NCBI GenBank assembly: GCA_023382535.1
Contig: JAHDWA010000011.1
Coordinates: 62,001 to 126,000 of the forward strand
Origin: Anaerolineae bacterium
Lineage (GTDB): Bacteria > Chloroflexota > Anaerolineae > 4572-78 > J111
Length of the DNA stretch: 64,000 nt
Direction of reading: 5' to 3'
In this document: positions 60,487 through 64,000 of the stretch, piece after piece
How positions within the stretch are numbered: position 1 is the stretch's first letter
How the letters are laid out: every line of letters begins with the position of its first letter
The notes under the pieces: model-generated
Seen by the model: only the letters and a program-made list of their open reading frames with translations
Told to the model about the DNA's origin: nothing
Databases searched by the model: none
Translations under genes and position numbers: made by a program

Positions 60487-62601
60487 ATGGGTACTTTTTT
60501 ACTTATCGCCGTTGGAGTTGCTTTTGCCTTTATCGTCTTACTGGTCTTTTTCGCCCTGATTGCCAAATCTTACGTAAAAGCGCCGGCTAACCGGGCCTTT
60601 GTACGTACTGGCCGGGGCGCGCAGCCCAAAGTGGTGATGAACGGGGGCGCTTTTGTGTTTGGCTTGGTCCACGAAATCACCTGGGTGGACCTGGGCACCA
60701 TGGCTATTGAAATCGAGCGCACCGAGCAGAATGCCTTACTCACCCGCGATCCCCAGTACGCCGATATTCGGGCCATTTTTTATATCAAAGTCAACCCGAC
60801 TATTGAAGGCATTGTTGACGCCGCCCGCACTATTGGCGGCAAAGCGGTGGATGCGATGGCGGTCAAACAGTTGGTAGATGCCAAGTTGGATGGCGCCTTG
60901 CGCGACGTGGCCGCTACCTTTACCCTGATGAGCCTGCACCAGGAACGGGACAATTTTATCCAGAAAGTGCAGGAACGGGTTAAGGAAGACCTGGAACAAA
61001 ACGGTCTGGTCCTGGAAAGCGTCAGCATTCTGACCTTGAAGGCCGCCCGGCAAGGCTCCTTCGGCACCGACGACGTTTTTGGGGCGCAGGTGGCGCGGGC
61101 CAACGCCGACGTGATTCAGACGGCCCAGCGCGAGCGCAATGACATCGAACGCAAGACCGAGATTGAGGTCAAGCAGCGCGATACCAGCACCTCTAAAGAA
61201 AAACTAACCCTGGAGCAAGACCTGGCTTTTGCTGCCGCGACCCAGCAGCGAGAAGTGCAGGCGCGCCAGGCTGCTGAAAAATCCACTGCCGAGAAGTTTA
61301 TCTACGAACAAGAATTGGCGGCGGAACAGGCTCGCATTGCCAAAGAGCGGGCCATCAAACTGTCCGAGATTGAAATGGAGCAGACTCTCCTGGTCCAGAG
61401 CGAGCGCAAGAACCAGGAATACCAGTCAGCGGAGATTACCCGCAACCAGGCCATTGAGGTGGCCGAACAGACCAAGCAAATCTCGGTGCTTAAAGAGCAG
61501 CAAAAACGGGAAGCGGCTGAAAAAGAACGGTTGATGGTGGCCGCCCAGCGCGAGCAGGCCGCTCAGGATGTCAAAACCGTCGAGGAGACGGCCCAGGCCA
61601 AGCGGCTGGCCCAAATCCAGGTTATCGAAGCTGAACGCGATGCGCAGAAGGCCATGATTGATCGCAAGAATGCCGTCGAAATTGAGGCGCTCAAGCGGAT
61701 TCGTGAAGCTGAAGCGCAGGCAGCCGCGCTCAAAGAAATAGCCCAGGCCGAGTTCGAGGCGGCCCAGAAGCAGGCCGAAACCAAGCGCACCCAGGCCCAG
61801 GCCGAAAGTGACGCCGAGAAGATGCGAGCCGACGCCGAACGGGCCCGCACCAGTGCTGCCGGTCTGGCCGAGGCGGAAGTGCTGCGGGCTAAAGCTGAAG
61901 CAGCGCAGTTGCAGGGTATGGCCGAGGCCGAAGTGATCCGGGCCAAAGCCGATGCGATGCGCGCCGAGGCTGAGGTCATCCGGGCCAAAGGGCTGGCCGA
62001 GGCCGAAGCGGTCAAGGCCAAGGGGCTGGCCGAGGCTGAGGGTCAAAAAGCCAAGGCCGAGGCGCTGGCCGCGTTTGATAACGTCAGCCAGCAGTTGGAG
62101 ATGCAGCGCCTACAGATTGACGCCCAGATTCAGATCGGCGTGGCCCGCGCCCAGGCCATCGGCGCGGCCATTGCCAACATGCAAATCAAGATGTTTGGCA
62201 CGCCCGAAGCTGCCGACAGCATTCTGCGCCTGATGTCCTTTGCCGAAGGGATGAACGACGTAGTGAATGCGGTTCCGCCGCAAGTACGCGAACTGGGGAC
62301 GCAGTTGCTTACCAAGGTAGTTGGGAATGGACACGGCAACGGCCAGGTGCCGCCTGCCTCACCCATGACACTGGAGCAGGTGGCCGTCCTGATGCCGCAG
62401 CTCATGGCCCTGGTTGACCGGACCCTGGATGTCAATTCGATTAAGAAGCAGACGGTCAGCCAGGTCCTCGACCAACTCGAAGCCCAGGCCGGCGAGGCCG
62501 ACCAGCCGCTTGTGGCCGAAGCCCACGCGGCCCTGGCGGTCCTCCCGATTTTGGCCGAGATGAATTTTGAGGATGTGTATTTGCGCTACGTGGGGAAGTA
62601 A
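60487..62601 (+). CDS. Flotillin/YqiK-like SPFH-domain protein
   Basis: A 704-residue flotillin. TM1 is at about 4-27, the SPFH/Band-7 domain at about 30-200 (FVRTGRGAQPKVVMNGGAF...SILTLKAARQG), then a very long coiled coil (about 210-560) with Ala/Glu/Lys repeats, closing in eleven-residue units such as GLAEAEAVKAK. The C-terminal region (about 560-704) is helical and may mediate oligomer closure. Flotillins form membrane microdomain scaffolds. A strong AAGGAGG lies 8 bases before the ATG. With the YqiJ-like gene upstream it forms the standard pair. The channel-like gene downstream (117-base gap) may belong to it. Confidence 0.95.
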   Translation: MGTFLLIAVGVAFAFIVLLVFFALIAKSYVKAPANRAFVRTGRGAQPKVVMNGGAFVFGLVHEITWVDLGTMAIEIERTEQNALLTRDPQYADIRAIFYIKVNPTIEGIVDAARTIGGKAVDAMAVKQLVDAKLDGALRDVAATFTLMSLHQERDNFIQKVQERVKEDLEQNGLVLESVSILTLKAARQGSFGTDDVFGAQVARANADVIQTAQRERNDIERKTEIEVKQRDTSTSKEKLTLEQDLAFAAATQQREVQARQAAEKSTAEKFIYEQELAAEQARIAKERAIKLSEIEMEQTLLVQSERKNQEYQSAEITRNQAIEVAEQTKQISVLKEQQKREAAEKERLMVAAQREQAAQDVKTVEETAQAKRLAQIQVIEAERDAQKAMIDRKNAVEIEALKRIREAEAQAAALKEIAQAEFEAAQKQAETKRTQAQAESDAEKMRADAERARTSAAGLAEAEVLRAKAEAAQLQGMAEAEVIRAKADAMRAEAEVIRAKGLAEAEAVKAKGLAEAEGQKAKAEALAAFDNVSQQLEMQRLQIDAQIQIGVARAQAIGAAIANMQIKMFGTPEAADSILRLMSFAEGMNDVVNAVPPQVRELGTQLLTKVVGNGHGNGQVPPASPMTLEQVAVLMPQLMALVDRTLDVNSIKKQTVSQVLDQLEAQAGEADQPLVAEAHAALAVLPILAEMNFEDVYLRYVGK

Positions 62602-62640
62602 AAGGGATGACTTACAAACCCAATCAAGTTAAAAGTCGTC

Positions 62641-62690
62641 TTGCGTATTGCGTGTTGCGTAGATTAACGGAACACGCACCACGCACCATG
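62641..62690. repeat. Inverted-tandem repeat (TTGCGTG units) between flotillin and channel-like genes
   Basis: TTGCGTATTGCGTGTTGCGT (left) faces ACACGCACCACGCACC (right). Same architecture as the other elements. A half-copy (CACGCATTACGTG) lies before flotillin at about 60449-60461. Confidence 0.75.
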
Positions 62691-62718
62691 TGACTTACGG
62701 TTTTTGCAGGTAAGAATT

Positions 62719-63216
62719 GTGTCCCAAAACACCGATCTACTCTACGTCTTCACCGGCATTTCCAGCGCCCAGGTTATCAGTGCCTTAAACACAGTGCTGA
62801 ACAAACGGGGCGATGCCGAAGCCCAGGTGGCCGAATGGCTGACGCACCGTCCTTTGGAGTCGTTGGGCGGCTTTCTGCTCAGCGCGTCGGCGGCCTTTTA
62901 CCTGGCCGAGCGCGGTATCAACCCCAAGATTCAGACCTTTGTGGATGCGCTGTACTACATCAGCACGTGTTTGTCGGTGGGGTACGCCGATATTTTTGCC
63001 CAAACCCAAACGGGCAAGCTCATCGCCACCCTGGCGATGACCATCGGCCCGGCGTTGACCGGCAATGCTCTTGACCCGCCGGGCCGGGCCGAACCGGCCT
63101 CGGCCCATAGCCAAGGGTTAATGTTGGAACGGCTTGACGCCATTTTGGAGGAGTTACGCCAGCAGCGGGGGTCGGCTAAAGCACAAACGCCAGGCCAATC
63201 ATCACCGCAAACATGA
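62719..63216 (+). CDS. Potassium-channel-like protein with GYA filter
   Basis: A 165-residue protein with one M1-pore-M2 unit: M1 at about 50-65 (LGGFLLSASAAFYLAE), a pore helix TFVDALYYISTCL, a filter S-V-G-Y-A-D and M2 GKLIATLAMTIGPALTG. The stretch from E-R-G-I-N-P to the filter aligns with E-H-G-V-N-P...T-V-G-Y-G-D of the channel at 20769-21575, so the homology is clear. The Gly-to-Ala change in the filter would alter or block potassium selectivity. The C-terminal tail has a short helix LERLDAILEELRQQ. Start: GTG at 62719 with AGG nearby. It follows flotillin; 41 bases of its 3' end overlap the convergent gene. Confidence 0.8.
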   Translation: MSQNTDLLYVFTGISSAQVISALNTVLNKRGDAEAQVAEWLTHRPLESLGGFLLSASAAFYLAERGINPKIQTFVDALYYISTCLSVGYADIFAQTQTGKLIATLAMTIGPALTGNALDPPGRAEPASAHSQGLMLERLDAILEELRQQRGSAKAQTPGQSSPQT

Positions 63217-63469
63217 TGGCGGAAATGGTCAGGATGGTGGTCAGCTCGCGATATTCGTGCCGGTACTCTTCGGCAAAATTGACCGCAGCCGCCTTGCGAT
63301 TGTTCAGCAGGGCAGCCGGAGCAATTCTGGATGATGCCGGCGTGTAAAGTTCGGTCATCACCGGGGAGGCTGTGTCAACGGCTGGGGTTTCAGCCGGGGC
63401 GGCTTTGGGGGAAATTGGTTTTTGCTTTTCAACTTCGAAACGTCGCTCGCGGCGGGTTCTTTTAGCCAT
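63176..63469 (-). CDS. Small tail-anchored membrane protein
   Basis: A 97-residue protein with a very basic start (AKRTRRERRFEVEKQK), a Pro/Ala-rich middle, and a C-terminal transmembrane helix (ILTISAIMFAVMIGLAFVL). GAAGG lies about 8 bases before ATG 63469. The charged N-terminal part should be cytoplasmic. Its 3' end overlaps the convergent channel-like gene by 41 bases. It lies downstream of the sortase gene. No family recognised; the composition supports a real gene, though small. Confidence 0.65.
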   Translation of the reverse strand: MAKRTRRERRFEVEKQKPISPKAAPAETPAVDTASPVMTELYTPASSRIAPAALLNNRKAAAVNFAEEYRHEYRELTTILTISAIMFAVMIGLAFVL

Positions 63470-63490
63470 AGTAACCTTCTTCATCATCAA

Positions 63491-63517
63491 CCGGGGCAGG
63501 TCTGTGACCTGCCCCGG
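63491..63517. repeat. 12-bp perfect GC-rich stem-loop
   Basis: CCGGGGCAGGTC and its complement enclose the three bases TGT. It lies between the sortase stop and the tail-anchored gene. It has no T run, so it may be a repeat element or mRNA stabiliser. Confidence 0.7.
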
Positions 63518-63557
63518 CGCATTTATCTAACAAAGCTGAATTATAGCACGCGCTGGC

Positions 63558-64000
63558 TTATTCGGCTAATTCGCCGATGACGACGATGCGGTGGGTGTCA
63601 ACCAGATAGGGGTAGCAGGTTTGCAGGGTGGCGACCGGCTCGGTGGTGGGCAGCATCACCTCGACGTCGGTCGGGTTAATAATCCGCTTTTCTTTGACCA
63701 CATAGCGGAACTTTTGCTCCCCGGCATAGATGAAATACTCGTCGCCAATCTCCATCTTTTCCAGGTAACGAAATATTTCGCCGAAGATATCGTTGTGCGC
63801 GGCCAGATACAGATTGCCCCGCTCGCCGGGGTTGGCGCTGCCGGGGAGATGGCCGACACCCTTCTTCAAATCCTCCCAGGCAACGCCGTTGATGATCGGT
63901 GCGTCTACATTGATTTTAGGAATGATAATGCGGGTCGGACTTTTCGCCGTCGGCTTGACCTCAATCGGTACGGCTGCCCCACCCGTGGTGGAGGTTTGGA
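63558..64000 (-). CDS. Sortase (class D/E-like), 5' end beyond window
   Basis: The last 147 residues of a sortase transpeptidase. The core begins RIIIPKINVDAPIINGV, has the catalytic His in YLAAHND, the catalytic Cys in TLQTCYPY and the Arg in THRIVVIGE. Sortases attach LPxTG-like proteins to the cell wall or join pilins. The N-terminal signal/anchor and any substrate gene lie beyond the right edge. The frame stays open to base 64000, so the TTG at 63869 is not the real start. It is the only wall-anchoring enzyme in the window and supports a monoderm envelope. Confidence 0.93.
   Translation of the reverse strand, partial: QTSTTGGAAVPIEVKPTAKSPTRIIIPKINVDAPIINGVAWEDLKKGVGHLPGSANPGERGNLYLAAHNDIFGEIFRYLEKMEIGDEYFIYAGEQKFRYVVKEKRIINPTDVEVMLPTTEPVATLQTCYPYLVDTHRIVVIGELAE

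Overview
The window looks like a chromosomal contig from a Chloroflexota bacterium, probably an Anaerolineae-like lineage. This is inference. The signs are sensor proteins with long tandem GAF arrays, GT39 glycosyltransferases with Ig-like C-terminal repeats, lipoprotein solute-binding proteins, a bactofilin, MsrPQ and a flotillin/YqiJ pair. Nothing suggests a plasmid or prophage. I found no rRNA, tRNA, CRISPR array, IS element or transposase. Genes are dense on both strands, and the left 12.6 kb looks richer in A+T than the centre.

Layout. (1) 1-12.6 kb, minus strand: a signalling block. An HTH-less degenerate receiver, a four-PAS/GAF protein, a BMP-family binding lipoprotein, a dCache/HAMP/GAF protein and a Leu/Ile/Val-type binding lipoprotein form one apparent operon with no permease or ATPase gene. 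Just upstream lies a NarL-type regulator with a receiver/multi-GAF/HisKA_3 kinase. (2) 12.9-20.1 kb: a zinc-ribbon/FHA protein, an RsbW-like ATPase, RuvX, a baseplate-J-like membrane protein, an FtsA/PilM-like protein and AlaS. (3) 20.3-27.8 kb: a small unknown gene, a potassium channel, MsrQ/MsrP, a LysM protein, a HAD hydrolase, a SirB1-like protein, MazEF and a HemQ-like protein. (4) 27.9-32.1 kb: two membrane histidine kinases and a stand-alone receiver. (5) 32.5-42 kb: DnaE, a phosphofructokinase with PPi-type signature residues and a 1355-residue PDZ-like/multi-GAF histidine kinase. (6) 42.2-46 kb: a GT39 gene, a sigma factor and a small ZAS-type anti-sigma candidate. (7) 46-52.5 kb: a small membrane protein, MutS2, CvpA, bactofilin, LspA and an HD-domain protein. 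(8) 52.7-57.7 kb: a secreted Met/Gly-rich protein, a BaeSR-like two-component pair and a SUMF1-fold protein. (9) 57.8-64 kb: a glycosidase/amidase fusion, a YqiJ-like Asp/His-rich membrane protein, flotillin, a channel-like protein with an altered filter, a tail-anchored protein and a truncated sortase.

Two patterns cross the whole window. Many intergenic spaces carry hairpins built from short tandem units facing their own complement, with a different unit at each locus. G-rich tandem units of the same style also sit in frame inside several genes (MutS2, the BaeS-like kinase, the SUMF1-fold protein and the end of the HAD gene). The second pattern is signalling proteins with missing catalytic parts: kinase-less sensors that share a C-terminal half-GAF, a receiver without its acidic pocket, a kinase with an eroded ATP lid, an amidase domain lacking two zinc ligands and a channel pore reading GYA instead of GYG. 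The strongest candidate for an undescribed system is the 1-8.1 kb operon of orphan binding lipoproteins and kinase-less sensors.
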